Assembly: GCF_016755875.1 (NCBI RefSeq)
Contig: NZ_BNED01000005.1
Location: 4,106,001-4,170,000, forward strand
Reading direction: 5' to 3'
From: Streptomyces spororaveus
Lineage (GTDB): Bacteria; Actinomycetota; Actinomycetes; Streptomycetales; Streptomycetaceae
DNA: 64,000 nt
The notes beneath the pieces are model-generated. The model saw only the letters and a list, made by a program, of their open reading frames with translations. It ran no database searches and was not told the DNA's origin. This document shows, piece by piece, positions 50,081-58,950 of the stretch (positions are counted from its first letter, which is position 1; each line of letters begins with the position of its first letter). The position numbers and the translations under genes are program-made.

Positions 50081-50827
50081 GTGAGCCAGCCGGAGATGCA
50101 GCCCGAGGGGCCACCCCGGGATCCCCGGGAGGAAGGCGGCGGACCGATGGCGGCGGGCGATCTGACCGGCCGGCCGTTCCCCCTCGGAGACTGGGGCGAG
50201 CCCGCCGAGCGGCTCGACGAGCTCTACCGGCGGGTCGAGGCCGACGCGCTGCGCACCGCCGAGTGGTACCTGTCCGACCGGGCGTGGAAGCGGCGCGGTG
50301 CGCGCGTGCTGCGCGCGGGCGCCGCCGTGGGCGCCGTCACAGGTGCCTCGATGCCGCTGCTGGAGCTGACGGGGTCGATCCCGGGCGCCTCCACGTACGG
50401 CTACCTCGCGCTGCTGCTGGGCGCGGCCGCGCTGGCCTGCGACCGGTTCTTCGGACTGACGTCCGGGTGGATGCGGGACGTGGCCACGGCGCAGGCGGTG
50501 CAGCGCCGGCTCCAGACCCTCCAGTTCGACTGGGCCTCGGAGAACGTGCGCGAGGTGCTCGGCCCCACCGAGGGCACGGCCAGCGAGGCGGCGGAGCGGT
50601 GCCTGACCGTGCTGCGCCGCTTCTCGGAGGACATCACCGAGCTGGTGCGCTCGGAGACGGCGGACTGGATGGTGGAGTTCCGGGCCGGGCCGGCGCCGCT
50701 CGTGATGCAGTCGCTGGGGGCCTCCGGGGGGCGCACGGACGCGAACATCCCGCCCGCCCGCTTCCCGCTGCCGCCGGGCACCAGACCGAACATGCCCCGG
50801 CAGCGGCCGCCGGAGCAGCCGCGCTGA
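50081..50827 (+). CDS. SLATT-domain membrane protein
   Basis: The 248-residue protein has a helical core RLDELYRRVEADALRTAEWY. Two membrane helices follow (GAAVGAVTGASMPLLELTGS and TYGYLALLLGAAALACDRFF), then a long coiled helix (RRLQTLQFDWASENVREVLG). This is the SLATT layout, predicted to form pores in SMODS/CD-NTase-linked defence. Here it stands alone beside recR, so a housekeeping role is more likely. GTG 50081 has GAGGGAG six bases upstream. Confidence 0.82.
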   Translation: MSQPEMQPEGPPRDPREEGGGPMAAGDLTGRPFPLGDWGEPAERLDELYRRVEADALRTAEWYLSDRAWKRRGARVLRAGAAVGAVTGASMPLLELTGSIPGASTYGYLALLLGAAALACDRFFGLTSGWMRDVATAQAVQRRLQTLQFDWASENVREVLGPTEGTASEAAERCLTVLRRFSEDITELVRSETADWMVEFRAGPAPLVMQSLGASGGRTDANIPPARFPLPPGTRPNMPRQRPPEQPR

Positions 50828-50829
50828 GA

Positions 50830-50873
50830 CGGGCGGGGCCGGGGTTCCGCGCAGCGGACCCGTACCCCGCCCG
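50830..50873. terminator. Bidirectional terminator
   Basis: CGGGCGGGG and CCCCGCCCG form the base of a long hairpin with an inner TCCGC/GCGGA stem. It lies between the converging SLATT gene and the gene ending at 50884. Confidence 0.7.
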
Positions 50874-50883
50874 CCGGACCCGC

Positions 50884-51534
50884 TCAGCTGAAGATGATCA
50901 TCGATCCCTGGCCGAGGCTCCGCGTCGCGGCCGCATGCAGGCCCAGCCACACGTGCCGCTCACGGGCGAAAGGGCTGTCGTCGTACGGAATGGGCCCCGC
51001 CGGCTCCTCCAGCATCGTCGGCCGCCCCGGGGGCGCCGGCGCGGCGGGCGGGTTCCCCGGGTCTATCCCGATGGCGGGGGCCACGAACAGCAGCTCACGC
51101 AGCAGCCCCTGCGCGGACCCGAGCGGGCCGCCCCCGGCCAGCAGCTCCTCGTTCGCCAGCGGAGCCGTGAAGTCCACCGGCACGTACGCCCCGGCGTGGT
51201 CGTAGTGCCAGACCAGGTGCGACTGCTGGGCGGTGGGCTCGAACATCTCCAGCAGCTGCTCGTAGTCCCCGCCCAGCTCGTCCACCGGGGTCACGGGCAG
51301 CCCGCAGAGCTGGAGCATGTACGCCCGACGCAGGAAATGCAGGGCGTCGTAGTCGAAGCCGGCGACCGGGGCGACGTCCCCGCTCAGGCCCGGCATGTAC
51401 GCGAACACGGGCACGGACGGCAGTCCGGCCGCGCCCAGCGCCCTGTCGTACGAGGCGATCTCTTCCGCGAAGGGGTTGTCGGGGCTGTGGCACAGCACGT
51501 CGACAAGGGGGACCAGCCAAAGGTCACAGGCCAC
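50884..51534 (-). CDS. Hypothetical protein
   Basis: The 216-residue product starts ACDLWLVPLVDVLCHSPDNP and contains FAYMPGLSGDVAPVAGFDYD and LHAAATRSLGQGSMIIFS. I do not recognise its family, but the composition and codon use are those of a real gene. GGAGG lies four bases before GTG 51534, favouring it over a longer frame from 51588. No membrane segment is evident. Confidence 0.7.
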   Translation of the reverse strand: MACDLWLVPLVDVLCHSPDNPFAEEIASYDRALGAAGLPSVPVFAYMPGLSGDVAPVAGFDYDALHFLRRAYMLQLCGLPVTPVDELGGDYEQLLEMFEPTAQQSHLVWHYDHAGAYVPVDFTAPLANEELLAGGGPLGSAQGLLRELLFVAPAIGIDPGNPPAAPAPPGRPTMLEEPAGPIPYDDSPFARERHVWLGLHAAATRSLGQGSMIIFS

Positions 51535-51729
51535 TCGGCCTCCGATCAGTCGTTGCCGCCGATCCGGCCAGCGTAGTGGGCCGGACACCCTCCGCGAAGG
51601 GGTGCGCAGAACCTCGGGCTCCGGCGGGCCCCGCCGGGCCTCGGCGGCCGATGCCGGACACGCCGGGAGTCGTCGGGAAACGTCGGGACTCGGCAGGCCT
51701 GGTCGGGCCTCGTCGGGCCTCGTCGGGCC

Positions 51730-52395
51730 TCAGAGGCGGGCGGCCCAGGCCAGCGCGTGCTCGTTGTAGCCGCGTACGATGCCGCGCACCGCGTCGGCGT
51801 CGGCCAGCGTGACCGCGTCCACCAGCTCGCTGTGGCCGTCCCACAGCGCCGCCCGCAGCTGCTGCTCGCGCTGGAGGTGGGGGACGGCGAAGACCCAGCA
51901 CTGCACGCGGATGCGGTGCAGGAACTCGGATATGTAGGTGTTGGCGACCAGCCCGCTCAGCTCCCGCCAGAAGCGCAGGTCGTAGCCGATCAGCACCTCG
52001 AGCGAACCGCTCTGCGCGGCCCGCCGGGCCTCCTCGCCCCTGCGGCGCACCGACACCAGCAGCTCGCCGGAGCCGGGGGCGGTGCCGCGCTCGGCGAGGC
52101 GGCGGAAGATCCCGTCCACGACGAGCGCGCGGGCCTCGATCATGCCCCGGAAGTCGTCCACGGAGAAGATCCGCACGCGGAAGCCGCGGTGCTGGACCAG
52201 TTCGAGCAGCCCTTGGGCCGAGAGGTCCACGAGTGCCTCGCGCACCGGGGTGGCGGAGACCTCGTACTGCTCGGCGATCTGCTTGACGGTGAACTCGGTC
52301 CCCGGAGGCAGGCGTCCCGCGAGCACCTCGTCACGCAGCGCGTCCGCGATCTGCTGGCGAAGTGTGTTGCGGGTGACAGCTCCGCTGCCTGGCAT
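51730..52395 (-). CDS. GntR-family transcriptional regulator
   Basis: The 221-residue protein has an N-terminal winged helix (LRQQIADALRDEVLAGRLPP, then FTVKQIAEQYEVSATPVREA). A helical FCD-type ligand domain follows, with DDFRGMIEARALVVDGIFRR and the metal-site His in WDGHSELVDAV. FadR/VanR-type members respond to organic acids or amino acids. It lies beside the aminotransferase gene on the same strand, so control of that gene is likely. Confidence 0.9.
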   Translation of the reverse strand: MPGSGAVTRNTLRQQIADALRDEVLAGRLPPGTEFTVKQIAEQYEVSATPVREALVDLSAQGLLELVQHRGFRVRIFSVDDFRGMIEARALVVDGIFRRLAERGTAPGSGELLVSVRRRGEEARRAAQSGSLEVLIGYDLRFWRELSGLVANTYISEFLHRIRVQCWVFAVPHLQREQQLRAALWDGHSELVDAVTLADADAVRGIVRGYNEHALAWAARL

Positions 52396-52570
52396 AGGGG
52401 TCCGTCTCCTGTCGTAGAGCTTCGGACACCATAGGCCAGACAACCCGGCTGAAAACCGATCGGTAGCCAACCGATATCCGACATCCGCACCGGCATCCCG
52501 CACCCGCGGTGCGGATGCGGGTGCCGGATGCGGGACGCGGGTGAGGCTGCGGGCGCGGGCGAGGGCCGGG

Positions 52571-53932
52571 TCAGCCGGCCGTGGTGTGGCGGTCGGCGAC
52601 CGTCAGCGCCTCGTCCAGCAGGGCCAGGCCCTCCTTGGCCTCCGCCTCCGTGGCGTTGCACGGCGGGACCACGTGGGTGCGGTTCATGTTCACGAAGGGC
52701 CACAGGCCCGAGGCCTTGCAGGCGGCAGCGAACTCGGCCATCGGCGCGTTGTCCGCCCCGGCCGCGTTGTACGGGACGAGCGGCTCGCGCGTCTCCTTGT
52801 CCCGTACGAGTTCCAGGGCCCAGAAGGTACCCAGGCCGCGGACCTCGCCGACGGAGGGGTGGCGCTCGGCGATCTCGGCGAGCGCCGGGCCGATCACGTT
52901 CTCGCCGAGGTGGGCGGCGTGCTCGACGATGCCCTCCTCCTCCATCGTGTTGATCGTCGCGACGGCGGCGGCGCAGGCCAGGGGGTGGCCGGAGTACGTC
53001 AGTCCGCCCGGGTAAGGGCGGGTGGCGAAGGTCTCGGCGATGGCGGACGAGATGGCGACGCCACCGAGGGGGACGTAGCCGCTGTTCACGCCCTTGGCGA
53101 AGGTGATCAGGTCGGGGGTGACGCCCCAGTGGTCGGCCGCGAACCACTTGCCGGTGCGGCCGAAGCCCGACATGACCTCGTCCAGGATGAAGACGATGCC
53201 GTGGCGGTCGCAGAGCTCGCGCACGCCCGCGAGGTAGCCGGCGGGCGGGGTCATGATGCCGGCGGTGCCGGGCACGCTCTCCAGGATGATCGCCGCGATG
53301 CTCTGCGGCCCCTCGAAGGCGATGGTGTCGGCGAGGTGGGCGAGGGCGCGGGCGCACTCCTCGGCCTCGGTGGTGGCGTGGAAGGCGGAGCGGTAGAGGT
53401 ACGGGCCCCAGAAGTGCACGACGCCGGCGGAGGCCGTGTCGGAGGGCCAGCGGCGCGGGTCGCCGGTCAGGTTGATCGCGGCGGCGGTCGCCCCGTGGTA
53501 GGAGCGGTAGGTGGAGAGCACCTTGGCGCGGCCCGTGTGCAGACGGGCCATGCGGACGGCGTTCTCGACGGCCTCGGCACCGCCGTTGGTGAAGAAGATC
53601 TTGTCCAGGTCGCCCGGGGTCCGCTCGGCGATGAGGCGTGCGGCCTCGGAGCGGACGTCGACGGCGAAGCCGGGCGCGAGGGTGCAGAGCCGGGCGGCCT
53701 GCTCCTGGATCGCGGCGACGACCTTGGGGTGCTGGTGGCCGATGTTGGTGTTGACCAACTGGGAGGAGAAATCGAGGAACCGCTTGCCTTCGTAGTCCCA
53801 GAAATACGACCCCTCGGCCCCGGCGACGGCGAGGGGGTCGATCAGGGCCTGGGCGGACCAGGAGTGGAAGACGTGCTTCCGATCTGCGTCCTTCACGGTG
53901 GCAAGGGTGTGCGAGGTGACATGAGGGGTCAT
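52571..53932 (-). CDS. Class III pyridoxal-phosphate aminotransferase
   Basis: The 453-residue enzyme has FFTNGGAEAVENAVRMARLH, YRSYHGATAAAINLTGDPRR and the cofactor Asp in FILDEVMSGFGRTGKWF. The Schiff-base Lys is in LITFAKGVNSGYVPLGGVAI near residue 278. It moves an amino group between an omega-amino compound or aspartate-like donor and a keto acid. The substrate is not evident. The start is the ATG at 53932, and its promoter region faces the DJ-1/PfpI gene. Confidence 0.92.
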   Translation of the reverse strand: MTPHVTSHTLATVKDADRKHVFHSWSAQALIDPLAVAGAEGSYFWDYEGKRFLDFSSQLVNTNIGHQHPKVVAAIQEQAARLCTLAPGFAVDVRSEAARLIAERTPGDLDKIFFTNGGAEAVENAVRMARLHTGRAKVLSTYRSYHGATAAAINLTGDPRRWPSDTASAGVVHFWGPYLYRSAFHATTEAEECARALAHLADTIAFEGPQSIAAIILESVPGTAGIMTPPAGYLAGVRELCDRHGIVFILDEVMSGFGRTGKWFAADHWGVTPDLITFAKGVNSGYVPLGGVAISSAIAETFATRPYPGGLTYSGHPLACAAAVATINTMEEEGIVEHAAHLGENVIGPALAEIAERHPSVGEVRGLGTFWALELVRDKETREPLVPYNAAGADNAPMAEFAAACKASGLWPFVNMNRTHVVPPCNATEAEAKEGLALLDEALTVADRHTTAG

Positions 53933-54034
53933 GTCGTCACGCTAGAAGTGCGCAGGTGGGGCGGGATATCGGCGGACTGTATGGGGGTGGGGGGCCACTC
54001 TCGGCAGTCTGTCTGCGAAGGGACTCCGACCCTC

Positions 54035-54079
54035 TGTCAGATTGACAGCATCCTGTCGTTATGACAGTCTATTGTCATC
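54035..54079. promoter_or_regulatory. MarR-type operators before the DJ-1/PfpI gene
   Basis: TGTCAGATTGACA (54035-54047) and TGTCGTTATGACA (54054-54066) are palindromes 19 bases apart. A TTGTCAT half-site follows at 54072-54078. They lie just upstream of the gene pair that includes a MarR regulator, so autorepression is likely. Confidence 0.75.
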
Positions 54080-54109
54080 AGCAGGAACCACGCTGGAGGC
54101 GAAAGCACC

Positions 54110-54739
54110 ATGAGCGAGACCCCGCGCAAGCCCGTCCACCTCGCGGTCTACGACACGTACGCGGACTGGGAGACCGGCCACACCACCGCGCACCTCACCC
54201 AGCGCGGCCACACCGTGCGCACGGTCGGCCTGAGCACCGCGCAGCCGGTCACCACCATGGGCGGCGTCCGCATCCAGCCTGATCTGCTCCTGGCCGACCT
54301 GCGACCGGAGGACTCCTCGCTGCTGATCCTCACGGGCGCGTCCCTGTGGGACACGGGCGACGAGCTGAAGCCTTTCGCGGCCAAGGCGAGGGAGTTCCTG
54401 GCCGCCGGAGTGCCGGTCGCGGCGATCTGCGGAGCCACCGCCGGCCTGGCCCGCGAGGGCCTGCTGGACGGCCGCACCCACACCAGCGGCGCCTCCTTCT
54501 ACCTGGCCGAGCAGCCCGGGTACGGAGGCGCCGGGAGCTACGTCGAGGCCGACGCGGTGACCGACGGCGACCTCATCACGGCGGGGCCGACGGAGCCGGT
54601 GGCCTTCGCCCGCGAGGTCTTCGCGCGCCTGGACGTCTACAAGCCGGACGTCCTGGACGCCTGGTACGGGCTCTTCCACGACTCGGACCCGAACGCCTAC
54701 CCGGTCCTGATGGCGGCATCGGCGGCCGGAGATGCGTGA
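54110..54739 (+). CDS. DJ-1/PfpI-family protein
   Basis: The 209-residue protein has VHLAVYDTYADWETGHTTAH at the start and the nucleophile elbow with Cys in VPVAAICGATAGLAREG near residue 110. SGASFYLAEQPGYGGAG follows. The family includes amidases, glyoxalase-like enzymes and stress proteins; no substrate is clear. The gene overlaps the MarR gene by eight bases and lies under its probable operators. Confidence 0.88.
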   Translation: MSETPRKPVHLAVYDTYADWETGHTTAHLTQRGHTVRTVGLSTAQPVTTMGGVRIQPDLLLADLRPEDSSLLILTGASLWDTGDELKPFAAKAREFLAAGVPVAAICGATAGLAREGLLDGRTHTSGASFYLAEQPGYGGAGSYVEADAVTDGDLITAGPTEPVAFAREVFARLDVYKPDVLDAWYGLFHDSDPNAYPVLMAASAAGDA

Positions 54740-55304
54740 GGCGGCCGACGAGGTGACGTACGGGGCGACCCACGAGGCGGCGCAGGTGGCGCAGGTGGCG
54801 CGCGAGACTCTGCCGTCGGGGGAGTCCCGGACCCAGCAGGACCTGCTGAGCCGCACCGCGCTCGGGGTGTTCCGGCTGAACGGCCAGTTCCTCGCCATCT
54901 CGGAGGAGCTGGCCAAGCCGGCCGGGCTGACGGCCGCCTGGTGGCAGGTGCTGGGCGCGGTACTGCGGGAGCCGCTGCCCGTCGCGGGCATCGCCCGGAA
55001 CATGGGCATCACCCGGCAGAGCGTGCAGCGCATCGCGGACCTGCTGGTCGCCAAGGGCCTGGCGGAATACGCCCCGAACCCCGCCCACCGGCGGGCGAAG
55101 CTGCTGCGGCCCACGGAGGAGGGGCTGGACGCGGTGGACCGGATCGGCCCGGGCCACGCGGCCCTGGCGGCCCGCCTCGCGGCGGAGCTGGGCGACGACG
55201 CCTTCGCGGAGACGGTCCGCGCCCTGGAGCGGCTGGCCACGGCACTGGACGCGCTGGAGTCCCCGGCGCCGTCCGCGCCCGTTCCCGCACCCGCGCCGGA
55301 GTGA
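54732..55304 (+). CDS. MarR-family regulator
   Basis: The 190-residue protein has a winged helix of the MarR type: LTAAWWQVLGAVLREPLPVA, then IARNMGITRQSVQRIADLLV and HRRAKLLRPTEEGLDAVDRI. It should repress its own operon through the paired TGTCA palindromes at 54035-54079 and release on a ligand. The ATG lies inside the end of the DJ-1/PfpI gene, so the two are coupled. Confidence 0.92.
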   Translation: MREAADEVTYGATHEAAQVAQVARETLPSGESRTQQDLLSRTALGVFRLNGQFLAISEELAKPAGLTAAWWQVLGAVLREPLPVAGIARNMGITRQSVQRIADLLVAKGLAEYAPNPAHRRAKLLRPTEEGLDAVDRIGPGHAALAARLAAELGDDAFAETVRALERLATALDALESPAPSAPVPAPAPE

Positions 55305-55432
55305 GCCCGGTCGGCACCGCGTTCGGTGCCCCGGCGCGGGTTCCGAAAGCCCGCCACGGGCGATTGTGTCGAAGTCAATAAGCCTGCAAGCAAAGCTTGT
55401 TGCGTATAACGGGCTGGCGGACACTGCGGCAC

Positions 55433-55822
55433 ATGGAGCCGTTGAAGGTAGTGGCACGACTGTGGGAGCGAATCGAGGCACGCGACTGGGACGGCGTGGC
55501 CGGGCTCATCGCCGAGGACGCGGTCATCGAATGGCCCGTGAGCGGTGAGCGCATCGTGGGGCGCGCCAACTTCATAGCCGTGAACAGCGACGACGGCTAC
55601 GCGGACGAGAGATCCGTGGAACTGCTGCGGATCCTGGCCGACGGGAACCTCGTGGTCACCGAGGTGGAGATACCCCAGGACCACGTCGTCTACCGGGCCG
55701 TCTCCCTCTGGACCGTGCGGGACGGGGAGATCGTGGGGGCGAGGGAGTACTGGACCAGCCCCGGCCAGGACCCGGCCCCCCGCTGGCGGGCGGGCTACGT
55801 CGAACCCCTGGTGGCAGACTGA
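55433..55822 (+). CDS. SnoaL-like/NTF2-fold protein
   Basis: The 129-residue product has the NTF2-like pattern: VVARLWERIEARDWDGVAGL, AEDAVIEWPVSGERIVGRAN, and WTVRDGEIVGAREYWTSPG at the end. Such small cones act as isomerases or hydratases or bind ligands. No active-site assignment is possible. The ATG at 55433 fits family length. It is followed five bases later by the LysE-type gene. Confidence 0.8.
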   Translation: MEPLKVVARLWERIEARDWDGVAGLIAEDAVIEWPVSGERIVGRANFIAVNSDDGYADERSVELLRILADGNLVVTEVEIPQDHVVYRAVSLWTVRDGEIVGAREYWTSPGQDPAPRWRAGYVEPLVAD

Positions 55823-55827
55823 GCCGC

Positions 55828-56460
55828 GTGCTCACCGCTCTTCTCGGCGCGACCGGGGTCCTGGCGCTCCTCACCCTCGTCCCCGGCCCGGACATGGCGA
55901 TCGTCACGAAACGGGCCGTCACCCGGGGGCGCGCCGACGGGCTGCGCACCGTCGCGGGGATCGCCGTCGGGCTGCTGCTCTGGGGTGCCCTCACCGTGGC
56001 GGGGCTCGCGGCGCTGCTCGCCGCATCCGCCGACGTGTACCTGGTGGTGAAGCTGGCGGGGGCCGCGTACCTGTGCTGGCTCGGCCTGCGGGCCCTGCTG
56101 CGGCCGGGCGCGGAAGCCGCGGACGGGCGGGCGGCGGACGGGCGGCCGACGGGCGAGCGGTCGGCGGGTGCCGGCGGGGCCTGGCGGACCGGACTGGTCG
56201 CGAACGTCCTCAATCCCAAGATCGCCGTCTTCTACACGGGGCTGCTGCCCGCCCTCGCGCCGCCGGGGCTGCGGCCGGCGGTCGGCATGGCGCTGCTGGT
56301 CCTGGTCCACGTGCTGCTGACGGTGGTCTGGCTGGGCACGTACGTGTACGTGCTGTCGCGCGCCGGGCGTTTCTTCGCGCGGCCCCGGGTACGGCGGGCG
56401 CTGGACCGGACGACGGGTGTCGTGCTGATCGGCTTCGGTGTGCGGGTGGCGACGTCGTGA
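55828..56460 (+). CDS. LysE-family exporter
   Basis: The 210-residue membrane protein has the signature LVPGPDMAIVTKRAVTRGRA near residue 18 and five to six hydrophobic helices. NPKIAVFYTGLLPALAPP in the middle is typical. LysE/RhtB proteins export amino acids and related compounds. A low-complexity Gly/Ala/Asp-rich loop (about 90-115) is longer than usual. The GTG at 55828 is the start. Confidence 0.9.
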   Translation: MLTALLGATGVLALLTLVPGPDMAIVTKRAVTRGRADGLRTVAGIAVGLLLWGALTVAGLAALLAASADVYLVVKLAGAAYLCWLGLRALLRPGAEAADGRAADGRPTGERSAGAGGAWRTGLVANVLNPKIAVFYTGLLPALAPPGLRPAVGMALLVLVHVLLTVVWLGTYVYVLSRAGRFFARPRVRRALDRTTGVVLIGFGVRVATS

Positions 56461-56544
56461 CGTCGTGACGTCGCGGCGGGCTGGATGTCGGGGGGCGGGA
56501 TGTCGGGGGGGGCGGGATGTCGGGGCGGGAGTGCGGCGGTGCCT

Positions 56545-56570
56545 CTCAGGTATCCCGCGTCATACCTGAG
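56545..56570. promoter_or_regulatory. Inverted repeat upstream of the hydrolase-kinase operon
   Basis: CTCAGGTAT (56545-56553) and ATACCTGAG (56562-56570) are perfect 9-base arms around CCCGCGTC. The half TACCTGAGAG resembles TACTTGAGAG (60974-60983) before the second two-component system, so a LuxR-type response regulator may bind both. The stretch 56461-56530 before it is made of GACGTCGT and GGGATGTCGGGG tandem repeats. Confidence 0.6.
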
Positions 56571-56684
56571 AGCTACGCGCGAACACGGCTCCATGGCGTG
56601 ACGCCGACGACGGGCCCGGATTTCTAACTTCGTTAGCAGAGAGGAGCGTTCACAGCTCTTCCGGGCGACCGAAGGCAGAGGGCC

Positions 56685-57755
56685 ATGGCAACGGGGACGA
56701 CGACGCGGAGCAAGACCGGCACCGAGACCGGGACCGGGACCGGGCAGCTGCCGACCGGGATCACGGGCGGGGTCTGTGTGTCGGGTGCGGCGTCCGCCAC
56801 CGGGAGGGCGGGGTCCGGCCGTGGCCGGCTTCTGCGCGGCCTGCTGGCCACTCTGGTCGCCGCAGCCGTCGTGGTCCCCGTATCCGCCGCCGCCTCCCCG
56901 AACGTCCCCGCCCCCGCACCCGCCACGTTCTCCGAGGACACCGCCCCCGGAATCCGGTACGCCGCCAACGCCGCCAACCTCACCGAGGCGATCCGCACCG
57001 CCGAGGACGCCGACCGCCCCGGCCGGGCCGCCAGACTGCGCGCCATGTGGGCGTCCGGCGCGGCACAGTTCCTCGCCTTCGACGGCCGCGGGAAGGGCCG
57101 GGCCGTCGAGGTGTTCGGCGAGCTGGAGAGCGCCGACCGGGTCGCCGTACTGGTGCCCGGGTCCGACACCACCCTGGACACCTACGAGCGGTTCCGGGCC
57201 GGGGCCGTCTCCCTCCAGCAGCGCCTGCAGGCCGAGCATCCGCGCTCCGCCGTGGTCGCCTGGCTCGGGTACGACACCCCCGGCACGGTGAGCACCACCG
57301 TCCTGAGCGCGGGCCGCGCCGATGATGCCGCTGCCGAACTGGCCCCGTTCCTGAACCGGTTGAGGGACATGGCGGCGCCCGGTGCCGAGCTCTCGCTCCT
57401 GTGCCACTCCTACGGGTCCGTGGTCTGCGCCCGGACCGGCACGGGTCCCGCGGTCGGCGACATGGTGCTGTTCGGCAGCCCGGGGACGGGGGCAGGATCC
57501 GCCCGTGAGCTGCCGACCGGGGCACGGGTCTGGGCCGGCCGGGGCAGCGGCGACTGGATCGGAAACGTCCCGCACGTCCGGCTCGGCGGGATCGGTTTCG
57601 GCACCGACCCGGTCGACCCCGCCTTCGGTGCACGGCTGTTCGCCGCCGGCTCCGCCGGGCACAGCGACTACCTCAAACCGGGCACCGAGTCCCTCGACAG
57701 TCTGGCCGCCATCGTCCTCGGCACCACCCCCGCATCGGAGGCCGACCATGGTTGA
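56685..57755 (+). CDS. Secreted alpha/beta hydrolase (DUF1023-like)
   Basis: The 356-residue protein has a long N-terminus with one hydrophobic segment (LLRGLLATLVAAAVVVPVSA) ending in AAA, a likely export signal. The hydrolase domain has VAVLVPGSDTTLDTYERF and the nucleophile elbow LLCHSYGSVVC near residue 245. The catalytic His is in AGHSDYL near the end. The family acts on esters or is of unknown substrate. Its stop overlaps the acyltransferase ATG, and the operon leads into a histidine kinase. Confidence 0.85.
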   Translation: MATGTTTRSKTGTETGTGTGQLPTGITGGVCVSGAASATGRAGSGRGRLLRGLLATLVAAAVVVPVSAAASPNVPAPAPATFSEDTAPGIRYAANAANLTEAIRTAEDADRPGRAARLRAMWASGAAQFLAFDGRGKGRAVEVFGELESADRVAVLVPGSDTTLDTYERFRAGAVSLQQRLQAEHPRSAVVAWLGYDTPGTVSTTVLSAGRADDAAAELAPFLNRLRDMAAPGAELSLLCHSYGSVVCARTGTGPAVGDMVLFGSPGTGAGSARELPTGARVWAGRGSGDWIGNVPHVRLGGIGFGTDPVDPAFGARLFAAGSAGHSDYLKPGTESLDSLAAIVLGTTPASEADHG

Positions 57756-58950
57756 GTTCCGCGGCCGCTGGTCCGCTCTGGCGGCGGGCATCGACGCGGC
57801 CACCCCGGCCGACCGCGACCGGACCGTGGACGCGCTGCGGTCCTTCGCGATCCTCGGCGTGGTCCTCGGCCACTGGCTGGTCACCGCGCTGACGGCCCGC
57901 GACGGCGCTCTGAGCACCACCAGTCCGCTGGTTCACATGCCGTGGCTGGCCCCGATCTCCTGGGTGTTCCAGACGCTGTCCGTCTTCTTCCTGGTCGGCG
58001 GTCATGTCGCCGCCCGCGGGTACGAGTCGGCCCGGGAGCGTGGCGTCCCGTACGGCGCGTGGGTCGGGCATCGGCTGGGCCGGCTGTTCCGTCCGGTTGC
58101 CGCGGTGCTGGTCCTCTGGGCGGTCGTCGCGGGCGGGATGCTGGTCGGCGGGGCCGAGTTCGACACCGTGCGGTCACTGGTCAGGCTGGTGCTGTCGCCG
58201 CTGTGGTTCCTGCTGGTGTTCGCCGCGCTGACCGCCGCGACCCCGCTCGTGGCCCGGCTCAGCCCGCTGTGGCCGCTGGCCGTGGTGGCTTCCGTCGACC
58301 TGTGGCGCTTCGGGCTGGAGGGGCCCGAGTGGATCGGCTGGATCAATGTGGCCGCGGGCTGGCTCGTCCCCTTCACCCTGGGCGCCGCCTGGTCCCGCGG
58401 GGCCTTCGCCCGGCGCGGACCGGCGCTGCTCCTCCTCGGCGCGGGCGCCGTGGCCACGGCCGCGCTGATCCTCTGGGGCGGGTACCCGGCCTCCATGGTG
58501 GGTGTCCCCGGCTCCGCGATCTCGAACCTGAACCCGCCGACACTGGCCGCGGCCGCTTTCGGACTGGCCCAGTGCGGGCTGGCCCTGCTGGTGCGCGAGC
58601 CGCTGGCCCGGGCCATGCGGCGGCCGAAGGCCTGGGCGAGGGTGGCGCTGCTGAACCTCTCGGCCATGACCGTCTTCCTGTGGCACCAGACCGCCATGAT
58701 GGCCGTCACCGCCCTCGGGCTGCTCGTCTCGGCCGACCTGCCGGGGCTGCACACGATGCCCGACTCGGTGGGCTGGATAGCGGCTCGCGCCCTGTGGCTG
58801 CCGGTGTTCGCCGCCGCGCTGGCGCTCTGCTGGGCCGCCTTCCGTGTCCACGAGCAGGCCTCCCGGCGTCCGAGGCCGTCCCGAGCCAGCCGCTCTGTCA
58901 CGGTCCCCCGCCCCAGGACGGCCCCCGCCAAGGAGATCACCCGTGTCTAG
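57748..58950 (+). CDS. Acyltransferase-3 family membrane protein
   Basis: The 400-residue protein begins with the family motif RTVDALRSFAILGVVLGHWL, whose final His is catalytic. About ten membrane helices follow, with FFLVGGHVAARGYES and LSAMTVFLWHQTAMMAVTAL. Such enzymes move acyl groups onto carbohydrates or lipids at the membrane. The ATG lies inside the hydrolase gene's end, so they are coupled. AAGGAG near its end serves the next gene. Confidence 0.9.
   Translation: MVEFRGRWSALAAGIDAATPADRDRTVDALRSFAILGVVLGHWLVTALTARDGALSTTSPLVHMPWLAPISWVFQTLSVFFLVGGHVAARGYESARERGVPYGAWVGHRLGRLFRPVAAVLVLWAVVAGGMLVGGAEFDTVRSLVRLVLSPLWFLLVFAALTAATPLVARLSPLWPLAVVASVDLWRFGLEGPEWIGWINVAAGWLVPFTLGAAWSRGAFARRGPALLLLGAGAVATAALILWGGYPASMVGVPGSAISNLNPPTLAAAAFGLAQCGLALLVREPLARAMRRPKAWARVALLNLSAMTVFLWHQTAMMAVTALGLLVSADLPGLHTMPDSVGWIAARALWLPVFAAALALCWAAFRVHEQASRRPRPSRASRSVTVPRPRTAPAKEITRV

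Noticed and set aside
51698..51728. Tandem GTCGGGCCTC repeats as a regulatory array
   Set aside because: There are only about three short units just past the GntR gene's stop; this looks like simple GC-rich slippage.
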